Source: Steinernema hermaphroditum
Lineage: Eukaryota > Nematoda > Chromadorea > Rhabditida > Steinernematidae
DNA: 64,000 nucleotides
Assembly (NCBI GenBank): GCA_030435675.1
Contig: CM059623.1
Coordinates: 7,714,012-7,778,011, forward strand
Direction of reading: 5' to 3'
Positions within the stretch are counted from its first letter, which is position 1; each line of letters begins with the position of its first letter. The notes beneath the pieces were generated by a model. It did no database searches, had not been told where the DNA came from, and worked only from the letters and a program-made list of their open reading frames with translations. The position numbers and the translations under genes are program-made. Shown here one piece after another: positions 32,803 through 44,600 of the stretch.

Positions 32803-35800
32803 TTACAGTTTGTGGTAACTGTTGGTGAGCTGCTGCTGGCCGTTAGGGAAGTAGGGGTCGCTGACGGCGGCGTAGGCGACGGCGGCGTCGAAGAGCGAGG
32901 GCTGGTGCTGGAGGGCGGCGGCGGCCGCCTGGAAGTCCCTCCCGGCGGCGCCGTTTGCCGCCGCCCCCATCGAGGCGGGCACGCCGGACTGGCGCCCCGA
33001 GGAACCCCCGTAGCCCGGGTTTGCGAACGGCGTCGTCGGAAACACTGAAACGCTGGATTACGGTAGCCGGATGAGGGGACACTCACTTCCCGGGAACATC
33101 ATGTTGCCGAAGGGTAACCGAGGGTAGTTGTAGTTTGTAAACGCTGAAAGAGGTGCTGGGTTACGGTAGCCGGAGGGCGCCTACCGAGGAGCTGTTCGGG
33201 GGCCATGTAGAGGCCGCGGGCGGCGGCTGCGCGACTCTTGTTCATCTGCACGGGCAGCATGACCTCCTTGGGCTGCGCCTTCTTGCACTCCACCATCTTT
33301 CCGTTGATCTCGTGGAAGTGGATCTCGCACACCTTGTCGCTCACCTCGTCGTTGTCGAACGTCACGAACCCGAATCCTGAACGGCATACTGTAGCTTTAA
33401 CTGGCGCGAGCCCTTAGGGAAAAGAAAGTTCGTTCGAAAACTCTGTGTTTACATTGTGAACGCATCATAGAAAGACTCTGGATTCTCTTCTAGTTCGCTA
33501 AAAGGACCCTCTTACTCTTAAAACCCTCTTATTCTTATCCTCTGTCCTGCTCACAAGGCGCGCATTACGGTCACTGAAGTCAACTTTGGACGCCTTCTTT
33601 CAAAAGAATTCTACGTTTGTGGCTTCGGGGGCATCTGATCCCTTTGTTCCGTGGGACTCCCGGCCAAGAAGCTTCCTGGTTCTTTCCGCTCAAAACCCAA
33701 AAAAGGATTAAAAACGAAAGCGAAAAAGTTGAAATGCAGGCCTGCACAGTCTGGCGTTCCGAAATCGATCGGTCGGCTAATTAATGAGCGCAACTCCCCT
33801 TTGCTCCTGGAACTTTAATTACGCTTCTAGAACTCCGAAACGTTTGCAGAGCCTTGATTAAACTTTTTCTCCAAAGACGTCGGCCAGTTCCGGGCAGGCC
33901 TGCAGGCCGATCGATGGATCGGCGATCTCCACAAACATGTCACTTCGGGCCCCGGCGAAGAGTGATGTCTTCGGAACGGCGCCACCAGGTGACCCCTCCG
34001 ATCGATGCCTCTTCCGGAGGATCGTGCGTGGAAGAGGCAACAATCGGCCCTCCGTCGCAATTATGGATGCACAATGGGTCCACGTTGTCGTCATGAATAA
34101 TTCGCCTTCTTCCTTTTCCGACAATCGCGGCGACTTCTGGCCGAGGTGCAATCAAATATGCAAATTAGGGCCTCGAGGAGGCCGTCATATGCAGGCACCC
34201 TCGAAGGGTATCTCATCTGTCAAGTCGGCCCGAGTCGATTTGCTTATAAAACGTAATTGATGCCGCGGCGGCTAATCCGCGCAAACTTTTGTTTTCTCGG
34301 CCCGGGCCTGGGAAAGCAAACAGACGCACCTCGGTGGCGCTGCGTCGCCTTGTCGAACATCAGCATCGCGTCTTCGACCTGAAAGGCGCCGCTTAGCCCC
34401 GGGTCTCTGCTCCGCCACTCACCTTGCCGTACTGCTCGAAGTAGCGCCGCATGTCGTCGAGCGTCGACGTCGAGGAGAGGCCTCCGATGAACACCTTCTT
34501 CGTCTTCACGATCATCTGAAAGAGGCGTCTAGACGAGCGTCCTCGGACTCCCTGTGCCCACTTTGGCCCTTCCACCGTACCCTACCGTACCTCGGGGACC
34601 GGCTGGGCAGCAATCACGTAGCCGGGGCCGTAGCCGGGGAGGAGGCCGGCGGCCGAGAGGTACGCCTGCGGCGAGATCATCGTCGCGGTGGCGCTTCGAG
34701 CTTCGGAGCCGCTACCGTAGCGGGCGGTCAGGGCTGCAGCCTGGGAAGGAGAGCGAGTGGTGAGGGCCAAACGACAAAACGAACGGACGGAAGGAAACAC
34801 AATAAGAAGCGACGGCGGCGGCGCCTCGGAACCGACGGAAAATCGACGTCACGACGGAGAGCCGAAATAGGGCGGAGTTTTTGCCGGCCGGCCGGCCGGC
34901 GTCTTCAGCGCCGGGATAAGCCCTGCACCCGGGACCCCGTGGCCTTCGGCTGGTTAGGCGTGCTGTTTGTGGAGAGGAGTTCGAGGGTGCCAAGGGCCGA
35001 AAACAAAGGAGGGCACTCAAATATTCATATTCCGGCCGGAACACCGCTTCCGCGGTCCTCGAGGCACTCGAGGGCCAAGACGCGCTTCTTCGTGGCGGGA
35101 CCGGCGATGTCGTTAAGCAGGCAAGTGCGCTCAGGCGGAAACGAGATGCGTCGCGATTCCTCTTCCACCCAAATGGGCCCAAATGGCCCAAGATGTCCGT
35201 ATCGAGGAATGACGGTGGCCTGACCGGGAACAGGCCTGCCGATCAGGGCGAATCGCGGCAGGACCGGCGATTGCCGAGGGCCATTTGCGCCGAGAAGCTG
35301 TTAAGCGTGCGCGCAAATTGCTCACGACAGCGAGCACTGGAGAAGCAAATTATAATAGAGCCATTTTACGGTCGGCGCCTCAGGAGCGCTTCTGAACTCT
35401 TCTGGCAGGGGAGGAGTCCCGACGCGCCCGGCCTCCCTAATTACAAATCGAAGAAGAAGCGCCGAGGGGCGCCGCCAACCGCCAACCGATCCTAATATTT
35501 CCGGCGCGCGGCCAAAACAACGTCTCGGGTGCCTTGGAGGGGATTGGGGTGAACCTCGCCTCGAGGAGGTTCTGTGAGGGCGCGCAGCCCTAATCCCTCG
35601 ATCTCGGGCACGCCATCATCAATCACGGCGCCATCGGGGGATTTCGCGCACTCTTTTATGGCCCCAAATGGCCGAATAAGAGCCTCGGAGGAACGGTGGG
35701 GACCGGGGGTACGTGAGAAGGAGCCGATCGCGATCTGTTTGACAAAGATCGGTGCCTTAGCACCGACTCGTTCCCGTGAGAACGGCGCCGAGGACCCCTC

Positions 35801-38232
35801 CGGTCGATGAAAAATTCATTCGTAACTCGGAATCTAGGCGCCCCACGAGTGGTTAGGGACAAACGCACCTTAGGCTGGGCACGCTTTGGGAAGGCGACCT
35901 TCGGGTCGATCTTCTTGTTGTCCAGCTCATGGTTCTCCTCGGCGAGCACTTTGTCCACGGTCTTCGGGTCGGCGAACGTGATGAAACCGAATCCGCTGAA
36001 ACGGAGACGAATCATCACAGCGAAAGGAACTCGAGACAGAAGCCTCGGATCTTCTGACACGACTCCCGATGAGGAATCAAAACAATGGACGCGACTGATA
36101 GGCACCCTGAACCTGGCTTCTGTAGAAGCACTTTGTTTTTCATCGTTTTGTGGTGCACTTCTTGTCCGCTCAAAGAGGGGGCAAAGGTTAGATAGGACAT
36201 CTAGGAGCGCCGAGGAGACCCGAATGAGCCTAATGGAAACGATTCGCAGTGAAAAGTGCATGGAAACCTCTTGGCCTAAAAGGCCGTCTTCGACTCGAGA
36301 GCTCCTAGAATCCTGATCGTAAGCTCTACCACCTCGGCTTCGGTCATCACTCACAAGGGAACCACCCGAAGTGATACGCGCCGATCGAGCTGCGGTGTGG
36401 TGGGCCGGATGGAGGGTGGGCTGGGGAGTCGAATGCACGTAAACTCCGCTGCCCGAAATTAAGGCATCTACCCTAAACATGGCCAAGAAGTTGGAAAAAT
36501 TCACAGCACTCGATACTAGTACGACCGCAATGGCTATAAACGGCATTGCCTGTGTGGTCGAGTGGTAGTACTGTTGGTTACCAATACATAAGGGAGTGGT
36601 GGTTCGAACCCCTGCGGGTCCAAAACTTTTTAATTTGTCTTCAATCACCTTTTCTCGTATGTTTTACGCGTTACTCTGATTTACTTTACCTTTACCACAA
36701 CAGAATTAATGTCCATCGTTATTAATGAACATCGATAATTTCCGGTTCTAAAGGAAGTGATCGTGTTTTCTTGTATGTCGGAGGTAGACTGTGGGAAAAT
36801 TACCAAAGTAACGCGTAAAACATATGAGAAAAGTTGATTGAAGATAAATAAAAAATTTTGGACCCGCAGGGGTTCGAACCACCACTCCCTTATGTATTGG
36901 TAACCGACAGCACTACCACTCGACCACACAGGCAATGCCGTTTATAGCCATTGCGGTCGTACTAGTATCGAGTGCTGTGAATTTTTCCAACTTCTTGGCC
37001 ATGTTTAGGGTAGATGCCTTAATTTCGGGCAGCGGAGTTTACGTGCGTTCGACTCCCCAGCCCACCCTCCATCCGGCCCACCACACCGCAGCTCGATCGG
37101 CGCGTATCACTTCGGGTGGTTCCCTTGTCAGTATTCTGCTTGGTTTTTACTTGTTTTAATACTTTTTGTTCCATTCCCGATTCTACCGTATCAAACATGA
37201 TCTCTGTAGCTGCTTGAGATGTTGCGTCTGTCCGTCGAGTTCTCTTTCTTTGTATTACCTTCCAGGTTCCTCGGACAAAAACTGAACCCCTTTAACCTAC
37301 CTAAGCTTGCTTAATTTTGGGAACATAAAGGCGTAAATTTTGAGTTGGGCTTAGTTTGGAGCATAAAGATGAAGACCTCGATTTTCTAGGGAATCTTTCG
37401 TGTCGAGAGTTCGATCCTCCGATTCTGGAGCTTTGTTTCTGGTTAAACAGCTTTCACAAGGGAGAAAGCGACTTCTGAAAGAAAGCTGAAGGCCGACTAA
37501 AACTAGTTCTTTTAGGTGCCTCTACATGTTCCTGTTCTACCGTAACCCAATGGGCTTCTATGTGGTTATTTTTCAACAAAAGAAGCTCAGCGCAATTCCG
37601 GGCGCCTCTCTGCAGACGTTGCAGACGCCGTATTCCCCAGAGTTCGCCCTCTGTCGGCCGCAGAATTTCACGGCGACTCGTGATTAATCGCCTCTTTTCC
37701 GATCGATTGATCAAACAGCTGATCTTCCGCCTCCTCCGGTGGCGCAACGTGAGAATCCCCAGGAACTCACCGCGCACGTTTCGTCGCCGGGTCCCTCATC
37801 ACCATGCACTCGTTGACCTCGCCGAACTTGCTAAAGTAGTCGCGGAGCCCCTCGGCGGTCGTTTGCCAGCTGAGACCTCCGATGAACATTTTCCTGAAGG
37901 GACGAGGGTTAGAGGAGCGCGGGTTTAACGCACCCTGGGTCATTGCAGCCCATGGAGCCGTCTTCGGAGGCGTGATCGTTCTCGACGGATCCAGCGACCT
38001 CGCGCGACGAGGAGCCGACGAGGCTCTCCATCTCCTGGACGAGCTTCTGGGCGCCGGGGGCAGAGGAGAGGTTTGGCGAGGCGGCGAGTGGCCCCGGAGT
38101 CCCGTTGCGACTCCGGGAGTCCGCCGCCGCAGCGGGTGGTGGAGTGCCCGTGGCACTCGGCGGCGCTCCGTTGGAGTTACGCGCTACGATGCTAACGACT
38201 GGACTGCCAGAAGCTACGGTCTTTTTGCTCAT
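32803..38232 (-). CDS. msi-1: Musashi-family RNA-binding protein (two RRMs)
   Basis: Nine exons (38232-37934, 37893-37771, 35995-35869, 34740-34591, 34515-34423, 34378-34330, 33376-33185, 33143-33087, 33044-32803) close in frame to 443 residues. RRM1 has [39 protein letters not shown] and [16 protein letters not shown]2 has [19 protein letters not shown] and [11 protein letters not shown]. Both RNP motifs are intact. Wording is Musashi rather than DAZAP1 or hnRNP A. Musashi proteins bind UAG-containing 3' UTRs and regulate translation in neural and germ cells. Exon 34740-34591 adds 50 residues between the RRMs, where Musashi normally has a linker of a few residues. The intron 37770-35996 carries a 0.78-kb fold-back of tRNA-like elements. 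The C-terminus is Ala/Gly/Pro-rich. Confidence 0.93.
36353..36674 (+). mobile_element. tRNA-like SINE-type element, left arm of fold-back
   Basis: The element starts ACAAGGGAACCACCCGAAGT. A tRNA-like segment follows at about 36546-36622, with A-box-like TGGTCGAGTGG, B-box GGTTCGAACCC and 3' GGGTCCA, then CTTTTT as a possible Pol III stop. T- and acceptor-stem pairing is poor, so it is tRNA-derived, not a tRNA gene. It is inverted relative to 36808-37128. Confidence 0.75.
36808..37128 (-). mobile_element. tRNA-like SINE-type element, right arm of fold-back
   Basis: This is a near-identical reverse-complement copy of 36353-36674, separated from it by about 133 bp. The few differences include the anticodon-arm region (TGCTGTCGG versus TACTGTTGG). 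Confidence 0.75.
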
Positions 38233-41200
38233 GCTCTTCGCTACTCGGAGACGCACACTAGAGGAACAACTAGGAGGAAGGACTACGGTGGCCTAAGGGC
38301 CTGGAGAGGCGACGTGGGTGGTCGGAGGAGTGGAGGGGAGAGTCACACGAGGCTTCTGCTGCGGCGAATCACATGTGGGGCAGAAGGCGACGTGGAAAAA
38401 GGCGCGCGAAGCGAGAAGCTGCAGTGGAGCGACCTCTCGAGTCCAGCCGGAGGAGCAAGACCAGAACGCGCGCCTGAAAGCACAGAGTTACGGTACCGCT
38501 ACGGTCGCGGAATTTGCAGAAAGGCACGTAAGGGCGCGGAAGATGTGGATCGATCTCCTGTGACGGCGCTTGTCACTTGGGCGCCGCGTTCCGGGCATCC
38601 AGGGCGGTGTCGGGTTGCAAATTCCTCGCGGCAAAGCAACACGCGGGTTTCGAAGCCAAAAACGAGATGAACTCCGCGAGTGAACACAACCTGTTCTGCT
38701 GGTTCGATGCTCGCCGACTCGGTCGGGCGGCCTTCGAGCAGAGCTGACGAACGGGCAAAATATAAACGCGAAAAATCAATGGAAACGCCGAAAAAGGGAA
38801 GAAGGAATTCGAGCACTTCAAGGTAATTTGGTCAGCCTGGGAGAGAATGGAGAGAAGGCGATTGCGGAGTCAGGAGGTCGTCCGACGGCAGAGATAACCG
38901 CCGGGGTTTATGGTCGAAGGCACGCTGCGGTTCAAATGGTTCGCGCACGGCGGCGACGAAGAGCGATGATAGCGCTACGACGATTGATAGCGGCGATCGA
39001 CGCGGACCCGCGAGATTCCGAAAAGGCGGCAGAGGCCATTCCCTCCACTAGAGGGCTCAGAAAGTTACCGAAGTGCGCTTCTCTCGGTATTGCGTGGAGC
39101 ACACAGGGACGACCCCTGCAATAAGCTTTTTGCACGCTGCAGATGCCCATAATCACAAATACATTTGTGGATCGTCGTCAGAATACGTACGGCTTTTTAG
39201 AAGGGGATGAAAGGGTCCGATTTACAGTCCTAAAAGCTTCGGAATTGATAATCCGTCAACGAACGGATCAAATTAACGTAACAGCGCCGAGAAACTATCT
39301 TTACTATGTGGCACTCGCCTAACGACTCCTTCGAATCCCTAAAGTGCCCTGCACTTAGGCGGTTGCCAACACATAAACAAGAAACTGCTACATCTCGTGC
39401 GACGAAATCACCCCTTTCCACAGACAATCAATAAACAGCCGCTAATCTCGCTGATAAGCGCGGTGACGTCAGAAAACGAAATCTTGCCCCCCTCGAGTGC
39501 ACTCTACGGGGATCAGAAAGGTGCACGAGCCCTACCGCAGATAATGCCCAAGCAGCAATTACTCGAGAAGTGGCGATCAATCTTCCGATACGCCAGCCAC
39601 ATAATAACGCCGCTCCAGCGAAAGTTTTCCGAGGGGCGCGGGGAAGCCCGCGGCGCTCAAAAAGGCGACCAATGGCTAAGAAAACAAAGAAAGGAGCATG
39701 CAACTATTCTTAGAGAGCGAAGCCCTTCGTCACTGTTTGCTCTGAGCAGCCAAATCCGCGCGCCCAGTTAGCAAACAACCGATTTGTCATGTCGCCTTTT
39801 TCGATCGTATCAATTAACGGACCCCCGAGTTGGTTCCTTCGCCGCGCCCTAAGGTCCCGCCAAACAATCTCGGAAGAAATTCCTTCGGACTGCACGCCTT
39901 GCGCCTGCCGCAACTCCCGCTTCCCCGGCGAAAGGACATCGTTTTCGCCTTCGAATGAGCCTCAGGATTGCCCGATCGATGCGAAATCAACAAAACGCAC
40001 AGCAGGAAGAAATCGCCCTTCGGCGACCGTGCAGTCCGATTCCCCGCGGTTTCCAAAGGTTTCCAGCGAGAGGGCTCCCCGTTGCAGGGCCTCTCGCCGG
40101 CTTCGCACGGAGACGAGAAAAAAAAACTTCTGCCCGCGGAAATCGCGAGTTAGCGCATTGGCGAAGTGACGCTGCAGAGGATAATCCACCGACAAAGAAC
40201 GATCGCCGCGATCGGGGATAATGGCGAATTTAATAACTCGACACTAAAGACGCCGGAGGGTCGCCCGAAAGGGTATCTGAATGGGCAGCACAAATAGGCG
40301 ATGAGAAGAAGCCGCCACGCTCCCCATAACAATAAAGGCGACAGCCCCAAAAAAGAAGCGACATGGAGAAGAGGAATCGATGTGGCGCAAAAAAAGACAC
40401 GCAACTCGGAGTAGCCCGGGGGCGAGTGACGGGGAATCCGCGGAAACTCCCGGCAGGGCGTTCTGACGTCGAAGGAACGGCGCGTGACAAATTATGCGCG
40501 AGGAATCGCCACGGATTTCCATAATTGTACCAAACGTCGGCCTCGGGATCCCTGAGAGAAACGCGCGAGATCAAACACAACACGGCGATTATTCAAAATC
40601 GGCCGCGTCGCCCGACGGGGCGACTTTAGCCCAGCTAAAACATCGACGGACTCTCTCCGGAGAGTATCTCCGACGACGCCACACGACGCCGGTGACGATA
40701 CACACACCACCTGGTCGTTCGTCGTCGCTGAAACAATCGAGAGTCACGGCGGAAGGGCAAACACGGCACGCTACGACTTCTAGGCCTCGACGGCCATCCG
40801 AATTCGGCGACGGTCCTCCGGTGCCCGGAGGGGAACTCGTGGCAACCCTCTCCGTGGCCGCATAGCCGCGGAGACGAAACACTGCGTTCTGCCGCGCTTC
40901 GCCTCTCGCCTGTCTCCTTTCGTCCGGCGCGTGTCTCAATGCCACAGGAGACGACCTACTCGACGCCGCTTCTGCCAACTCCTCGTGCGCGGGTACAGTG
41001 CCCTCCCCCCTCCGAGGCGTGGAATTCCTCGAAAATCAATGCGGCGCCGTCGATCAAACGACGTCCGCCCGATCGCTGAACCTGTTGTGCCGTCTTCGCG
41101 GCTCTTCAAGTCACATGAGTTCGCTGCGACGTCCTTTCGACCGCAAAAACTCTCGCGCGCCGTTTCTAATCATACAAGTGTTTCTTGTTGCTCGCGAAAA

Positions 41201-41628
41201 ATGGTGGAACCCTCCTGATTCGACTGCTGTTACACGAAACGAAAATCATCGGTCATGGGAGAACCTGTTTTGCTCGGAGCCTGCACACTGTTTTTGACCT
41301 CCGGCACACACATGTAGAACCCTCTGTTGACAAACAAACCTACTTCCCATGACGCTAAATAACTCAAAAACGCTGAACAAAAAGGCTTACCGGCAACAAA
41401 CAAAGAGTTATTATACTATGCCTATTAAATATTTACAACAAAAAGGCAAGATCAAGGTAAGGAGCTATCAATAACGCACTCTAGAAATATCACATCGGTT
41501 AAGACCCTTCTGATAGTTATTACTACGGGTTGGGCACATATGAGCGAGACCTACAGATGTCACAACTAATTCTACGCTGGAATCGGCGCAGCGAGATCCA
41601 CGATGAAAAACAATGAGAAATGGCTTCT
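38233..41628. other. Intergenic, 3.4 kb, no gene recognised
   Basis: This is the upstream region of the Musashi gene and downstream region of the PNPLA6/7 gene. Only one TACGGTA copy (38489) occurs. Many short open frames exist but none has a family match, splice support or consistent strand. Confidence 0.45.
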
Positions 41629-44600
41629 CTACGACGAAAGGGCGTTTGATCTGGTGAGGGGGGCCGGCGATCCACCGTTTCGCGGGGTTAGCACTCGAAG
41701 ATCGTCTTCAGCTTCCGAAGCGTTGTCAAATCCCTGTTCTCCGTCTTCTTGTTCGTAATCTAAATACGCGTGATGCACAAAAGAACATTTGTTTGTCGGC
41801 GACGAACCTTCCCAGAATTCGTCATCCGTTTCAAAAGCGCTGAAGTCGGTGACAGAGTTATTACTGCGCACGCGAGGAATCTTTGACATTCGAGCGGCAA
41901 GATCAGTGAACGAGCAAGAGCGCTCCATTTTGCTGTGATCCGTACGTCTTGCGTAGGTCTTCGTGAATGCCTTCAGTTTATCGGGATTCATGACCGACTT
42001 TATGTGTTGGTTATTCTTTACGAGGTCATCGAAAACTGAGGTCCCGTACTGATATCCTACATCCTGTAAAGATTTTTGTATTTTTGGATGACGTTCGGAT
42101 GGACTTACACAAATAGTATCGAATTTGGCGAAATCAAGCGTTTTAAAATTCTCTATCGGTGGTCGCAAGTAGTGGCAATATGGCGCCTTCTTAACCATCT
42201 CTAGCTGCCGGACACATGACACGAATGCCAGCCTGCTTTGGATTTCCTCCATTCCCAATATTCTCACTGGCTCTGCCCACGGATTCAGACGCTTCCACAG
42301 AACCCACATCCCACTCAACGTATCGCCGTAGTTGTAGAGATTCGTTTCCGTCGCAGATCCGACATCACACGCGATCACGCACTTCGCTCCCATTTGTCTA
42401 AATAGTACTGAAGACAGAATTGGGCAAACGTGGTTACCTCATAACATCCGCTGGCAAATTATTCACATATCCACCATCGAGCAGAAGATGACCATCAGAG
42501 GGATCACATAAAGGTGGTAAGTAACCTGCGAGACTCATAGATGCACGAGTGTAGGCCCACAGAGATCCGGTCCTGCAGATGCGCATTTCTGATGTGGATA
42601 TGTCAGTGGTAATGCAAAAGTAGGGGATCCATAGATCATCTATATCTTTGTCTCCAAACAAATCTTGCAAAGTTTTGTTGAATCCCGCTCCCGTAAACAT
42701 GGCGGAGTGGGCGTAAGTCAAATCCCAAATTTTCTTCCATAAAGACGTCATAACCTGGAAGAGGACGTGATCAACGGGAAAGAAATAAAACTACTTACCA
42801 CAAACCATGACTTGGCACGAGGTTCTAGATTGTCTTCCGGCGCTTCTGCAAATAGACCTCCAATCATGGAACCGATGGATGTGCCACCGACGATGTCAAC
42901 AGGGATTCCGTGTTCGCGCATTGCTCGAATGATGCCAACATGAGCTGCCCCACTAGATGACAAAAAGTGAGATAACTGTGTAGGCAAATAAATTACCGGG
43001 CACCTCCTCCTCCCAGCACCAATCCAACCGCATTTCCAGTGAGGATACGAGCCAGTCGAGAGAAGTCCGAGTTGAAATCAACTTTGTCACAGAAAACGTT
43101 ATGCTCGTAGTATTCGATAACTTCTTTCTCTCGATTCTAGAGAGCAGATGTCAAAAACTTCGCACGCGATTTCTGGAAACTCACCGCCAAGTCAAGCTCA
43201 TCCCACTGCCGCATTCTGTTCGGAGTCCTCACATGATGATGGCCGGAGAACCAGCTTCCTTTGAGCCACTCAAACGTCCCCGTTGGTCCAGCCGTGCCTT
43301 CTCTCCAGAGCAGAATCAACTCCTTGTTTGTACGAATGCCGTCTTGGTTCATATTCAAGTGTTCTTCAACGAAATGTTTCGAGAAGGGCTTCTTGTCTCC
43401 ATTCGCTACAACCAAAATGGCATCGGCCTGTCGAAGACAACGACGAGTCCAGTTAGTGGCGTTGTAGTCACATTCGTAGATGACAAGAGGATATGTGTCT
43501 TCTTGAACATTTAACCAATGCATTAGGCGGAAATCGGCTTGCCTGAAGTATGTCAAAACTACTGAACCGTATCACAGTCGTACTTACTTTTCCAAAACAC
43601 TGGCATCTAAGTGCTCCGCGACCTTCTTGCTGCTCAGTCTTAGTACTTTCAAATTAGCGTTTAAAGCATGATATAGTTCACAAGTAAAGGGAGCCAAGGG
43701 TACATCTTCGGAGGCGGGAACCACTGCGATCGTGTGTAAATTCTGCAGCACGGCGCAAATGCACATCACAGCAGATAACGAAATAGTCAAACCTTGATGT
43801 GAGACATCGGATCAGCGCTAGAAGGTGCCGAGCACACCGCATTCAAGGAAGGAGTCATCAGTGGTGTTCTTCGCGAGGACTGACTGTAGTACTGGCCAAG
43901 TAAGTGAACGAGTCGGAACCCGACTTGTGGGAACTGCAATTTGATGAAGTTGAGCAAGCCCTCGGGAACCAGTGCTAGCTGAGAAAATCGAACGGCGAGG
44001 ACGGTCGTGCTGCGAGGCTTCTTCTGCAAAACTTCAACCTAAAGGCACAGAGTTGGAGTACTGAAGTACTTCGGGGAGTTACCATTCCCATCATATCCCC
44101 CTTTCCGAATTCTTCTACTATCGTTTTCTTGTCGACTGAACGAAGACGACCACTGAGAACAACAAACAGTGAATCAGCTTGATCTCCCTGCCTAAAGGAA
44201 GATGACTGAAGGAGGCTATGGTAAACCATACGATACCTGTACACAGCTTGTCCAGAATCCAACAAAACCCAGTCAAGTGCAAAGTCAACGCCTCTTAAAA
44301 ATGGCGAAAGCCTCCTTAAGACGGAGTGAGCAACTGGCAAAACGATGTTAGGCCGTAAATCGAGAAGTTCGGCAAAATGTTTTTTACTCATTATCGCCAC
44401 TGTAGCGGTAGATGCAGCCTTGACTGTGTAGAATGCTGGCTCACTTGTTAAGAGCTGCAAGCCCCCCACAAGTTCGCGAGCTAAGAGAAGCGTATACCAC
44501 TTATCGTTCTCATCAAGCTCTTCATCTTCATCAAAGACAGGATCCTAAAATGTGCACAAGCTGTACCAAACAACGCTTAAAGTATTGCTACCTGCATGAG

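Noticed and set aside
36546..36622. A functional tRNA gene (A box, B box, T-run)
   Set aside because: The acceptor and T stems do not pair and the anticodon arm is poor; the segment is part of a longer repeated element present in inverted copies.
35656..36648. A 330-codon minus-strand open frame
   Set aside because: It fuses the Musashi RRM1 exon with intron and tRNA-like repeat sequence; splice sites and the RRM frame show that only 35995-35869 is exon.
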